Assembly: GCA_015657535.1 (NCBI GenBank)
Contig: JADHZB010001343.1
Location: 1,083 to 65,082, forward strand
Direction of reading: 5' to 3'
From: Nephromyces sp. MM_2019
Taxonomy: Eukaryota; Apicomplexa; Aconoidasida; Nephromycida
Length of the DNA stretch: 64,000 bases
Position 1 is the first letter of the stretch. The number at the start of each line of letters is the position of its first letter. Below the pieces are notes generated by a model. The model searched no databases. It was not told where the DNA came from and saw only the letters and a program-made list of their open reading frames with translations. Below are positions 50,301-63,541 of this stretch, piece by piece. Position numbers and translations under genes: made by a program.

Positions 50301-53300
50301 GCGTACTACATGTAGTTGAAGGTAGTCGAAGGACTTCTAAGGGATGCAAGTGCGCCACTTCATCCCCCGGTATCCCTAATAAAAGTTTCTTAGGCGTCAT
50401 ATCCGAGAGATATATTTTCGCTATCCCCCGGCACTCGCTCAAAAAAAAAGAAATTGTAACAAAATGTTCTTAAGCATACCCATGGCCGGTAGAGTGGGAT
50501 CAAGGCTTCTGCCCGGGTCATCTTTGATTGTTAGCTAGCTTGTAAGATTTTCGATTGCGGTGATGAAATTTGATGCAGAGGCACAAGCACCCTCTACAGT
50601 GATCCCAAGCTATGAATCTACAGCACTTGTGCGGCTTATCACTACCAAACTATTGCTGCATTGGTGGCGCTAAAGCGATATGGCATCAACATTACCGGCC
50701 AGCATTTTGGCGTTATAATTAGCCGCCATGCAAGTTCCGGCAGGAAATCACACTATCCAAGTTTTTCTGTACAGGTGCAAGCGCCATGAAGCTGTAGTCG
50801 CAAGTTAATAAAGGAATTTATGAAGCAGCCAAGCTGCTAGCATATTTACTGCTTAAAAATAAGCGGATTTAATAATTGTAGAAGCTACTTTGTAGTGATA
50901 TATCATTACCACCAGTAGATATTTTTATAGAGTATACAGCACTAAATTGTAACATCACGAACTCCGGTAGCCATAGTTTCTTGCATGCTGAGTCACCTTG
51001 TATCTGGGGTTGCGGTCAACAATGCAGGGTTTGGTCGAAAAGCGCGTGTCTAGCTAATGCAACCTTGCTTCGAAGTTAAAGTGGCCTTATATATACATAT
51101 AATTTTGTAAAATGAAAGCCATCGCGGGCATGTTATATTTTTTATTCTTTTTTTCAATCGCGAGAAAACGCTCACATGTTCGAGTTAAACTGACAAATTA
51201 TTCTAAAAAAGTGAGAAGCTGGTTTTAGGTAAAAGGTGGCATGGAAATCGATCTATTCAGCGTGTCAAGATGATTGCCGATATGTAAAATTTTTGTATAA
51301 AAAAGAAATGGAAGGAACCGCACAAACTGGCTTGGCAAAAAGTTGTGGCCATTGGCATACGATGTCGATGTATACTAGTAGTCATACTTCGCATCAACAT
51401 GCTTCAGCGAAAAATGCCATGCGGCAGAATACTGAAATGCATTAGCAATAAGTACAGCAATACCGTAGTAATTTATATGCAAAAAAAAGGAGTCTTCCTC
51501 TGCCAGATATTATCTCACAGGGCAGAAAAAAAACTCGTGACTAAGCGGGGGTTTTTTTGCAAAAAATATATACAACACGGTTTACTTCTACTGGCAGCTG
51601 ACATCATGCTCAAGTTGTACTAATCTGAGTTCGTGCCCAGCTTTTCATGTGACGAATAAAAAATTTGCAAATTAGCAAGACTTTTAAGGAACCTTGAATA
51701 CTCTACGGACGCCATGTACCTAAGCCGCAACGTAGCGAGGGAGCGCTTCTTCAGCGTTTAGTAAACAATGAATCAATGCGTGAAAATTTTCAGAAGTGGA
51801 ATACTGAAATTACTCTAAATATAAATCCATTCTTATAAGAATAACTCACATTTGATTGTAAGTGAAAATGCAAAGCATTCACCTCTTGTAGCTAGTCCAT
51901 AGTATTCCGCAAAACGCGCCTCGAGGACAGCTAAATCGTACTTAACCCAGCAACAAAGAAAGCTGTATATAATGAAAAGAACCTATCTACACAGCGGAAT
52001 GGTAGCTGATTAGCTAGTTACAACCCATTACAGAAAGTGGTTTATGTCTGGTAAAATAAGCAAAAAAAAAGTTTTAAAAGCCATCTAAACTTGAATAGAG
52101 AGGTACTAAAAAAGGTAGTGCCAATCAAGTGGTTATTACGCTACTATCTAAAGATCTAGTTAAAGTAATTTCTCTGCTTTCTAAGAATAAATTGCAAGGG
52201 AAAAATGATTCATTACAGGCAATCAAATCAAAGCTTGCTCTAGGAAAATACATTTTGCTTGCATAAACACTGCGCCATTGTTATTGATGCGGTGCCAGCA
52301 TAGCCGACAAGTTACAGCAAAGATATCATGAACCACAAGGGGAAGAAATGAACCGTAGTTTGGTAACCCAACAAAATAGGCGTGCGCTATATTCGTTCTC
52401 TCAAAAGGCATCGTAAATTGGCAATCGAGCCACTTTCTCAGCGAAATCAGCTTTCCAACACTAAACAGCATGCCCTCATAAACGATCATATGAAGGTTAC
52501 GATAGCACTGCATAAAGTAAGTACTGTTTATTATCGTATATCGAGATGCCACACTTGCAAGTCCCAGCTATCGGGTACCACAAAACTTTACCGATTAACC
52601 AGGAGCAGAACCATGCATCAGGAAGCAGACTTCGCAGCCACGCAAGAGACTAATTTCGCAGTTTGGCATAAAGTAGGTATCTGAGCCATCAAATACACTC
52701 CAGTTATGATAACGGATTCTGATTTACGCCTGCGGAGGTGATTTAGTGCTGCAGTAATCTGCGAGCTTTAAAGAAAGCCCAGATTCTAAATAGCATATTT
52801 AAACTCTCAAAGTCCACATATATTATAAGCAAATTATTTCACTATACGCTATGCCTTCAATTTGAATAATGGATCTCTATTTCCTGATGAAATGAAACAA
52901 AGTAAAACTTTTTAAAAGCCCTTTTCGGCAGAAAGAAGTGCTAGCAGTCCATGATTTGCAGTAATCAAATTTTTACCTAATAAGCATCAACAGAAACTGC
53001 AAGACAGTCGCTTCCGGGTAAAACGCATTACAAAAATAACCATGTAACGCCGCAAATGAGCACGCTGAGGGAAGTTTTGAATTTGTAGCTTGCATAAGGC
53101 TAGGGAGACATAGTTTCACATCTGCGGCAAGAGAAACATCAGATTTTTCTGAAGATAAATAACATCACAAATCCATCTAGGCAATTGCCTTGTCACTTTA
53201 AAGAGGAAAGGAAATCTAGATGTATATGGAGGAGGCATTGATACTTGCTAAAAGTGAATATGATACAGGAAGCACACTCAAATCGCCGCCTTTGAAGAAA

Positions 53301-55476
53301 ACTTATTATCAAGAACAATGAATTACTTAAGAAACTAGAAGCATGGGCCGAAGTTATAAAAGTGAGAAGAAGCAAGCGCCTAGACATTATAAAAGCGAGA
53401 TATAAAAGTTGTCAACCTCCGAGTGGTGATACTGGCGCAAGAAACTCTGGTGAAAAGAGTGAAGAATTCTACAAAAAAGTAATGAGAAGCCAATGCTAGA
53501 CCCATAATCAAAATATTAAGCAAGCCTTAAACCTTCATCTAAAAATACCTGGTAAAGTTTTGCAGGGTGCAGCATACTATAATCGTTCGTTGCCGTTGCG
53601 CACAACTATTAGTTTACCAAAATATTTTCAACTACTTACATATCAGGGACGGTTAGCAACTAGCCCACTCAAGACTCGTGGCAGCAAAGAACTGTATTGG
53701 AGCACGCAGTACTGGGAAGTACATACCAGCACAGCTGATGGCCTTAGCAAGCGCTGGGGGTGACTAATATATATAAACATATCCTTAGCCGTCCAACTTA
53801 CTTTTGAAAACTAGTACGAGTGTGCAAGCTTCCAAAGTTATTTCGGATGCTTACGCATCCTGAAATAAAACAAGCACTTTTGAAACAAGACGAATGGTTG
53901 CACAGGAACAGCACAGAACGTGTGTAGAATACAATAATATAAATACGCAAACTCATACCCAGCGTCTTCTATAGGAAAAATTCAATCACAGAACAAACAT
54001 CTCATCAAGAAATGGGATATTCAGCAAGGTGTATCACAAACGATAGTATACCGGGATATTAGACCGTCATAGAGCTGTCTACAAGGGCATTGAAAGAAAG
54101 AAATTGCTCTACCAATCTGAATCACCAAGTAAAGCAAGGCTTTTTACCCCCCTCAAACGCGCGGAAATCTTAAGTAGGTTTTAACTATCTTTGAAAGTCA
54201 GAAATATGGAGTCATCCTGGTAGGAACGAATCTCAACAACCATTATATATATCCAACAATGCATCAATTCACGCTCAGCAAGAACTGCCTTCCATAATGT
54301 ATATATTCGGATAATTAACACAGTAGATTGCAAGTTCTTAATAAAATCATGGGAAGGAGTGAAAAGTGACTTCAGGCAGCATTCAAAACAATATATAAGC
54401 AAAATTAGGACTGAGAAGAGGGAAGCACTAAGATGCTACCATCGGCAGAGGCCAGCGGATACAAGTATATATACTGACTTCCGCTTAGTTTCATTTCAAT
54501 ACAACTGGATTTTAAAGGGATTCTATCGAACACAATTCAGCTCCTGCTTCTCCTCTAGAGTAAACGAAATGATATTTCTCAGATGCGATAAAAAATTGTA
54601 AGAATTCATGGCAATAATGTGAAGCTTAGGAGAGCCACTAAGAATAAGAACTTGAACACACACGGGACAGTGTTCAGGGAATTAATTAAAGGACACTCAA
54701 AGAAATGATTTCTTTTCGCGTATAATAGCAGCCGTAAAATGCTATTTCTTTCAGCAACGGCCATTGACTAACTTCTTCAAATAATTTTCGAAACGCATGC
54801 ATCAGCAGTATTTAGTGCAAAGAGAAATTCTGAGAGTTGAATAAAGCTACTATCCACAAAACCTATAGTTACCAATATTAAAACTTACATTGGTGTATAA
54901 CCAGAAGCCAGAAACTAACGTAAACTGAACAGTTCTTTGAAAACAGAAAAATTGCGCACTAGTAAAGTCGCCTTGCATTTTCAAAGCTGTCCAAATTAGG
55001 TAGAAGTGCATGTTTATGGGATGAAACAGCCTCTTAGGACTTTGATACACTCACCTGACCTCTTCACAAAACTCCGGAAAATTTATCAACCGCAGCAAAA
55101 ATATATACCACAAAAGGTAAATTACTTATAACAATCCAAAAATGTTTAATTTCCCCCAAATGATCGCTTCATATTATGAAATAAACATAACCCTAGAAAC
55201 AGCTATATATACTCCAGTTTTGATCATTTCAACGGATGCCGTAATAAAGTTGTTAGAAGCTACAGCTATACTTGCTTGCAGTTTATATTTCAGACTATGT
55301 CAAATAATAGCTATATCAGTGAATATAATGTAAGTTTCGGATCAAGCATCTGGTGATATAATTTATAACTCTCGGGAAATATTGAAGATATAAGTGGTGC
55401 ATTTTAGACTCTCGCTCCTTGTGTTTATATTTCCGCCTCATTCTCAGACATTGCAGAGTGTTGCAAGAAATTTAAG
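47335..55476. other. 8-kb intergenic region, no gene recognised
   Basis: This lies between the 5' end of the minus-strand gene above and the 3' end of the CK2 gene. Open frames reach about 110 codons (52223-52552 minus) but lack motifs and splice partners. The strands look balanced in composition. A (TAG)n run near 49751-49767 is the only simple repeat of note. Undetected small-exon genes cannot be excluded. Confidence 0.4.
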
Positions 55477-58400
55477 CTACGGTTTCTGAGAAGGGGAATT
55501 ATCGGCATCAGCTTCTCCGTTTTGTAACTTACTGGCCTCCTCTTCCTAAAAAAGACACACAAAAGAATACCATAAAAAAAAAATCTGCTGGAAGATGCTT
55601 CTTTCGGAATTCGGTTTCTAACTATGCATTTCAGATTTAACACGTACAAGTAAACAGGGGCAGGATTTAAGGTAAGATTCAAATTTGACTTTCCTGCATA
55701 CTTTGCAAAGATCGAGAATAAAGTCAATTCCTGTTGTCGAATTTTAAGTGAAGCAATAAATTGACACACACTGGAAACGGAGCGAGTCCCGTAGAAATCG
55801 CATCTCGAAAGTAGGGAGAAAAACGCCAATGCTTACAAAACTTTGCCAAATATACAAATAACGCCCAAACTAACACATTGAACTACCAAGAGTCCAATCT
55901 TTTTTAGAGAAACAAAACACCACCTTTTGAATGATTAATGCCAAAAAACATACACTTAAGCTTTAAAAAATATGACTTACTCTGACTGCTTTAAAGTAAG
56001 GATGTGCCATAGCTTCCAGTGGAGTAATCCGCTCGGCATGGTCATATACCAACATGCGACTTACAAGATCAATGGCATCTTCGGAGCAATATTTTTTATT
56101 ATCTTCATGTATAAACTTTTCCCATGGCCTTGCATTTTGCCTCCTATAAAACAATTTCAGTGCTATTAAATGTCGGTAGTTTGAAAACAATTGATATTAC
56201 ATAGGATAATGCAAAACACACATACGATAGATAACACACACATGATAATACGCAACACACACATGATAGATATAAAATATGATAATACAAAACACGCACA
56301 TCTGATAGATATCACACACACGATAATACAAAAAAAAACACACACGCTGTAAAGTATTCATTCTAATGGAAAACAAATCATGAATACGCATCAATTTCAA
56401 CACACCATATTGAGAAGCTCAAAAAGGAGAGATATTCAGGCGAAAAAACGCAAACGCAGCACATCCTAGCATTAGAAAAAGACTCTTTAAAAAATGGCTA
56501 CAGATGTTTGATGATCAGTAAATTTATCTGCACAGCAACACAAGCCGCACAAGAAGCTTTATAGTGAAAGAAAACTAACCCTCCAATAACATTTCGTAAC
56601 TGGTTCTTCTCTAATACAAGGTTATAGCGCTTGGTATATGCTAGCAGATTCGTAGCACCTATAAGTACACATTAAATCGCTTCATACGACAATGAAGAAT
56701 CCTAGTTATAAAGAATAAATAAAATTATACCACAAAAAGCAAATAAAAAGTGTCAAAAAAGCAAGAAAAGCTCAAGGAAAGAGGGGCTACTCAAAAGCAC
56801 AAGTGAAGTAAAATCGAATAGTGTGTGTGTGTGTGCGTGTGTACGTGTGTACGTGTGTGCGTGTGTACGTGTGTGCGTGTGTACGTGTGTGTGTGAAAGA
56901 GTACTTTAGAGATGTTTTGAAGAAGTTTGCGATATATGAAAAAACACCTTATAGATGTTTCGCAGCAGTTTTCAAGGGTATATAGAAGGTTCAAAGCCAA
57001 CAAGTTATAAAGTAAAAACTACTGAAAATATGACTCGCAAAATATACCAAAAATACTCTATAAACTTGCAAATAAAATCAAAACAAGAAAGAAGCTTTAA
57101 CAGCCACACACGGTAACCACGCCCTTTTGAAATTCCTAAATGAACAAATAAGCCTTAGGAAGCACATACTATTTTAATTATCGGGGTAAGTAGCACACAC
57201 ACACACATATTACAGAAAAGTAGCTGGAAATCGCCAAAAACACAGAGCACAGAAAAAGATACCTTTTAAACTGCGTCGTTACATATAATAAAGTGCCGCG
57301 GCACTTGTTCTGCACATACTCACGAGTTAGCGTTATATATGGTAGAAAATACAAAAAAAAAAAAAGAAATTCCAGGCAGCTTCAACAATGATTTCAATGA
57401 GGAAAGAAGCACTGCAACAGCACTAGGCCGAGAATTCATCAAGATCTTGTTGAAGGTAGAAAATGTAAAAATAATCAACTCCAGACTGAGGTATGCTCAA
57501 AATCTATTCGAGTAGACTGAAGAAGACTTTATAGAAGAAAATTTCTGCTGAACAAGACTCAAGTTTTTAGAGTAAATAACGTCTGATATACCAGGCATCT
57601 AGCTTTTGAAGATAGAAGTTATTCTCATTGTGATGCTCTAAATACAAACATACAAATTACCAAGGACATCAAGGATCTTCAATAACTGATCGTTGTTATC
57701 CATACCGTAAAAGAAGGGATCTTTCTTGAATATCTGAAGATTCAAACAAACTTAGAGAAAAAGCTTCCAAATTGTCAAAAAACCTCTTAGAATGTGCAAA
57801 AGCTAGAGGAAGTAATCAATCACCAGTTTTCCCTGCTTGTAGGTGCAATCTTTAAAATAAAGGAGGCTAGAGAGCTGCTCAGCAGCAAAGTTTCCCGGAA
57901 AAGCAATCCAAAAAACGTGTGTAACATACTAGCTGAAACAGCAACATACAAGGCGTGATTGACACGCAGGAAAATCAAACTATTAAGCCTATCCAATAGC
58001 AATCATCATCACTATATGAAAATATGAAGCCTATCTATTAGCAGGGGGAAATGGAATCTAAATATCATTTTTTAACAAGTTAAAGGTAGGGAAAGGGGTA
58101 TTTTTAGAGATAAAAAATGGCGTAAAAAGGTGATAATTGAGAAAATGAGCCGCACTTTTTGCATTAAAGTTTGATGAAGCAGTAAGTATACAGAGCAGAT
58201 GCAAAAATAACTAAAAAAGCGACGCTTATACAATTATGAGGCGAATAAAACCGCAAAAAGACTGCTTTTTCTGTAAAAAAAAGTAAAACTGAAGATGCAA
58301 AGCACGATGCTTCACCTAAAGCGTAAACCCACATATAATAGACATTACAAAGCTATAAGTAGCAATTCCTTTTAACATATAATAGACATTAGAAAGCTAT

Positions 58401-58628
58401 ACGTTACAATATGTTTTCCAAGAAAAAAAAAACAAGGTCTGACCCATCAATAATTTATTATCTAAACATACCCATCTAGAGAATAACAAACAGCACACAC
58501 ATAAAAACCTCCCAAGAAAAAGTAAAATAAAAACTTCTAAAAAGGAAACTACGCTGAACTCCATTTCTACCCACAAAAAAAATTAATACAAAAATCAAAA
58601 ACAACACACACACACACACTTTGAGATC

Positions 58629-58667
<39 letters not shown>

Positions 58668-61600
58668 TGATATCCACATACACATACACTTGAGATCTAC
58701 GCACAAACACACACACATACACTCAGCACCATTCCAGCAAACATGCATCCAAGACTCCAAATATCCAGAGAATAATGATATTCCTGCTGATCCAGCAACA
58801 ACTCAGGACCTTTGTAAAACCGGCTAGCAACCTTCAACAATAAAGAAAACGCAAAAAATAGAAGGAATCTCATTGAGTCAGCCTAGTAGAGAGTGTGTTT
58901 AGTAGGGTGAAGCACACACACACACACACTTTCTGCCATAGGCCATTATGGTCTGGAAACTCAAAAGTACCTTAAAAAAAAGGGATTTTCGCCCAGTTTA
59001 AAATTGCTGAAGATTAGATAAATATCATCTCTGCTAGTATTCGAGGTCTCAATAGAAAAATGGTATTTTAGAAATTTGTCTACAACACTAACAAATAGTT
59101 TTTGTAATGAAAATTACACAGAAAAATCAATCTTCACGAAAAAAAGATGAAGAAGATAAGAGAGTTTCTCCGAAATTTTAAATAGAAAAACGCAGAAAAA
59201 ATTTTGTAGGGAAGGAGTTTCATCGGATGATGTTCTCATACTCTTATGGGCTAACACACAAACGTTTTGTTCTCATACTAACATCGCCTAACACGCAACG
59301 CATCGAAAAGGATGTGTTGATTAAACAAACATCTAGCAAGTACAGCTGCAGAGAGCGCTTTTTGTATAGAGCAAGTTGTGAGCAAAATATTTAACCTCCG
59401 TCAAATATGTGTGTGCTCTATTCCTTTATGCGTATGCGTGCTCTACTCCTGTGTGCATGGGTTTCTACTCCTGTGTGTGTGTGTGTGTGTGTGCTTCACT
59501 CCTTTATGTTTTGGGTTCTACCCTTGGGTATATGGGGCTCTATTCCTGTTTCATGCGTGTGTGCGGGGGGGCTCTGCCATGGGCTTAAAGATTGAGAGAA
59601 TAGAAAAAACATACCACATACACACACACACACACATAACGAGGTACAAAATATCTCCACCAAAACATGATACGAACAGGATATTCAACATCATAGTAAC
59701 ACACTTGAAAATGCAAAATCTGCAAACTCCACTACACACGCCAACTAGAACATGGGTTTCTCCGGTAAATTCAACCCAAAACCAACTATAAAGTAAAATA
59801 TTGAAGAAAGTATCATCTTCAACGAAACAATAAAAAAATGGAAAAAAAAATCTGATTGTGTGAATGTATACAAAATATTAAAAAGAAGGGAAAAACAGAA
59901 AAAAAGCTAAAAAACATCATTTTATCATCTTTTCCTCACCCGGACATTATATTTTTTATGTGGATGATAAAACTCAGCGAGACCCCAATCAATCAGTTTT
60001 AATTCCCTGTACAAATCAAGCAACAAACTGATAGTAAACACACACACTACTAGAAACTTCACACCAAGCACACACACTGCTAAAAGTTTTTACTACTGAG
60101 AAAAGACACTAATAGAAATCCCTCTGCTAGATACACCAACTAGAACATGAGAGATTCCCGTAAATTCAACCCAAAATCCACTATAAAGTGAAAAGTGAAG
60201 AAAACATCATCTTCAAGGAAATAGCATGAATTTGCAAGCACAAAGAAACATCTTAAGAAGTGAAATTTACCTGCCTGCATGGTTAATCATTACATTATGA
60301 GGTTTAACATCTCTGTGTATTATTCCTTTACTATGGCAATAGTCTAAAGCCTGCATTGTCACAGAATTAAACATTTTAATGACTTGCTATCCTAAAAATG
60401 GTGCTTATCGCAGGAAAAATATGACTGATTAGTTCAGACACACACACAGTCCAACACACACACACACAGACACTTTTACAAGACTGCATTGATGGCAAAA
60501 AGAAACGCTCAAGGAGCACACGAAACAACACACAAGACTACTTGTACAAAACTAGAAAAGACACACAGCATATAACTGCTTCCAGACGATAATTTGTGCC
60601 AAAATTTGCGAAATCTTCAAACTGTTATAGCATCAAACAATTCACAATATTTCATTGCTAAAAGCAATTCAACTTTCAGCTTCAAAAGCACACAAAATAT
60701 TCGCATATCAAACTACCCACATAAGTTCATTATCGCTTCAAAAAGCATCATATGTCGACGTTTCAAGCTACAGAAAAGCTACCAAATATGAGGAGGGAAG
60801 AAAAACGCCCTAAAAAAAGGGGGCTCAAACCAAGTTTACACACGTTTACTTCTATCTTCATCAAGTAGACTTCTTTAAAAGCTAAAAAAGCATCTCTAGG
60901 CAATCATCTTCTTCCTAAACTTACACACAAAATATCAAAAAGCAAAAATGAAAAAAAAACATGAAATTAGGAAGCAAAAGCAACAGTATCAGCGAATTTG
61001 CTAGCACTTCGAGATAGCTATTTCAGAAAATATCCAGAAGATAAGTATTATCACGCCCATCTCAAGCGATCTGTGGTAGTACTAACGAAAAGCACTATCA
61101 CTGAAGACATTACCGGACCTTGAGAATTTGATATATATAATAACGTATATCATAATCAGTAAGAGTAGGGTAGAGAGTCCTGAAGTCTGTGTTGTTGACA
61201 AACTCAAAGATCTGCAGAAAAATCGAATTTTTCATTGAGAAGGCTATTTTCTACACACACAGACCATCATCTCACTTCAGCTTTAATCTCTAAATCTAAA
61301 GATTTTTCGATCGAAAAAGCATCACTTTGGACAGATTATGATACGTTGAACAGCCAAACGTGAAGTGAATAAAATATTTTTCAAATTTCTGCAAAGCCCA
61401 GCAGAGCTCATATCAAATACTAAGCAAATCGAACGATTTCCATCAAAAAAACATAACATTAAGTTTGAATTAGTAAAGCGAAAGTCTACACACTATATAA
61501 CCTATAATTACTCGTAAAATGATCGAAAAATAGGCCAGAAAATGAGTGCTTAAACAAAATATGCTATAGCAAGTAATATATTAAAAAAATACACACACAA

Positions 61601-63130
61601 GGGTCTGTATTAGCACATACGCACAAAAGGGTTCGCATCAAAGCACACTGCACCAACACACACATATCAGATTTCGCACCAACACACACACAAAAACCCT
61701 TTACTACCCCAGTTTTCTTCAGTAAATCCAAATAAACAAGAGCAAACTCTTGATTTTGAAAACTCTGCTGCTGCTTAAACAAAACTTCAAGCTCAAACTA
61801 TTTACTTCAATAAAAGCTCTACCAAAGTCGAAAGAAAACGTTTAAAAAAGGCTATTCTCACCAGAGCAGGAGCTTTCGTGGCAGGATCCCTTACAATATC
61901 CAGTAACCTGATAATGTTTGGGCCCCCATACAAGTTTCGAAGTATTAAAATCTCCCTCTTTATCTTTTTCTTGCGAACTGGCTTCAAAATCTTCACTACA
62001 CAACGCTCATTTTTCAGTATATTTATCCCTTCAAAAACATCACTGAATTTCCCTCTTCCTACTTTTCGAATCACTTCGTAAGCGTCTGGAAGGTTCCAAT
62101 GAAGCTGGAGATTTTCATAGTCCCAATCTTCGCCATTTTCACTGGTGTTAACGTAAGCATAAGTAGGGGGTAAACTCCCAACTGCAGTTTCAGCATTCCT
62201 GGCCTGCCATTAAACAAAATTATTTGAAGATTAATCACCTGATTTGATGAAAGACGGGTACAACAGACACGTGGAATACCGCAATAAAACGGGTTTTTGA
62301 GAGAAATTTAGACTGATTAAGATGCTGAAATGTAAAGGTAATTTATACGATTTAATCAACTTTTTGGGGGTGAATCTTGTGCAAAAATACCAAAAAAAAC
62401 TATAAAATTGACTGAAAACTAGCTAAACTTAGCTTCAGGAGCAAAGCTTATCAAAAATTAAAAGAGACCATGGCAGTACTGTTTGCAAAACTGTGATGCC
62501 TATATTGGGGAAGGGGATGCGATCATCAATTCAGCTATTTTGGAGAAGAAATAGAGACAAGGAATATATTAAAACAGAAATAAAAAATTCAACAAGAAAA
62601 GCAAAAATTAAAGAATTGATTATATCTTGAACGCTTCATCTGAAAATAAAGGCAGGTAGTTTGACGGCTGTACGTACAGAGGCTATACTCATACGCATGA
62701 AACTAGGATATAGAACAATACTTTAAAAAGCTCAAAATCCAACTGGAGATATTCAATTCAAGCAATGTATTTTTTCTGGAGGAAACACTTCAATTAATAC
62801 ATTGAAACCCATTAATAAGCCACATACACCATAGAAAAAATAAGAACATACAGCAACTCTTTGTAAGAAAAAATTTGAGCACTAGAGCCAAAGGCTTTCG
62901 AAGCTTTTCATGAGTGTGTAGACCACATACCCCTTTAAGTTAGAAGTACTTTTTTTATGCAATTAGCAGACCCTAAACCAACAAAAAATCCAAAGATATG
63001 CCAAAAATATAAAACTTGCTGAAGAGAGACAAAATATCATCAAACTCACTTCCTGAGAAGCCTCTACCTGTGTACCTCCCAAAGGGGCAGCTTCAGGTGA
63101 GGCAGAAGGAGCTTCAACGCTGAGCTGCAT
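55477..63130 (-). CDS. CSNK2A1: Casein kinase 2 catalytic subunit (CK2 alpha)
   Basis: Constitutive acidophilic Ser/Thr kinase. Ten phase-consistent minus-strand exons: 63130-63050, 62203-61862, 61211-61119, 60350-60271, 60006-59940, 58831-58730, 57733-57661, 56658-56580, 56143-55981 and 55545-55477 (stop TAG), 382 residues. Visible elements in order: [10 protein letters not shown] in the N-terminal segment that stabilises the active form; glycine loop [11 protein letters not shown]; catalytic Lys in VVKILKP; the CK2-specific basic patch [11 protein letters not shown]; hinge [13 protein letters not shown] loop [12 protein letters not shown]; the DWG (not DFG) motif [11 protein letters not shown]; activation segment [33 protein letters not shown]; and [20 protein letters not shown] near the end. 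A 27-residue Ala/Pro/Glu-rich leader precedes the core and an acidic tail follows. All residues needed for activity are present. The start ATG at 63130 is the first in frame. Confidence 0.97.
56215..56346. repeat. Minisatellite in CK2 intron
   Basis: Alternating ACACACACATGATAGATA-like and ATGATAATACAAAACAC-like units, about five copies. It lies in the intron 56144-56579. Confidence 0.8.
56820..56897. repeat. TG-rich array in CK2 intron
   Basis: TG run interrupted in a regular way by C and A, giving GTGTGTACGTGTGTGC-type 8-16-nt units. It lies in the intron 56659-57660. Confidence 0.9.
58331..58411. repeat. Tandem duplication, 44-nt period, in CK2 intron
   Basis: Two copies starting ACATATAATAGACATTA at 58331 and 58375. 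Both continue AAAGCTATA and differ at a few positions. They lie in the intron 57734-58729. Confidence 0.85.
58603..58722. repeat. Compound CA minisatellite abutting a CK2 splice donor
   Basis: Three units of the type CACTTTGAGATCCACATACA separated by CA runs. On the sense strand the array begins fewer than ten bases after the donor at 58729. Confidence 0.88.
59741..60222. repeat. Diverged direct repeats flanking a CK2 exon
   Basis: Copies of about 88 nt at 59741-59828 and 60137-60222 share CCAACTAGAACATG, TAAATTCAACCCAAAA, CACTATAAAGTG-like and CATCTTCAA blocks. They lie on either side of the exon 60006-59940, which carries the DWG motif. The exon itself is not duplicated. Confidence 0.8.
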
Positions 63131-63541
63131 TATAGAAGCAGTTTTCCAAAACAAGACCGACAGGAAAGAAGGCAAAATATCAAGTATTCAGTATGGTTAA
63201 ATCGATCAGAATTTTTAAATATTGCAATGACGGTGAAATCACTCCTCGAGGTTTGGTATTCCTAGAACATAAATATACCGTTTTCCTTTCCTGCAACCGC
63301 ACACACACACACACACACTGTAATACCGTAAAGTGTCATCAATGGATCCTGATAAATATTTAATGGTTGTTTTTTTCCCCAAACACAAAAGGAATAACTA
63401 TACTCCAGAAAGAAAGGACGAGAGTAAGCAAATAAAGCGAATTTTCCGGGATAAACAATACACAGAATCAAACGGGTGCAGGAAGATGATTTAATAATTT
63501 AAAAAAAATTAAAACGGGAAGATAAAGCGAAGGATATTCTT
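63131..63541. promoter_or_regulatory. CK2 upstream region
   Basis: The 0.4 kb between the upstream gene's proposed stop and the CK2 ATG should contain the CK2 promoter and 5' UTR. A (CA) run lies at about 63300-63319. No core promoter motif is assigned. Confidence 0.35.

Noticed and set aside
55425..55829. A 134-codon minus-strand frame overlapping the CK2 3' end
   Set aside because: It reads through intron sequence and the last CK2 exon in the wrong frame.
58476..58760. Cys/Val-rich frame on the minus strand near a CK2 exon
   Set aside because: It is the CA/TG array read through from the exon end past the splice donor.
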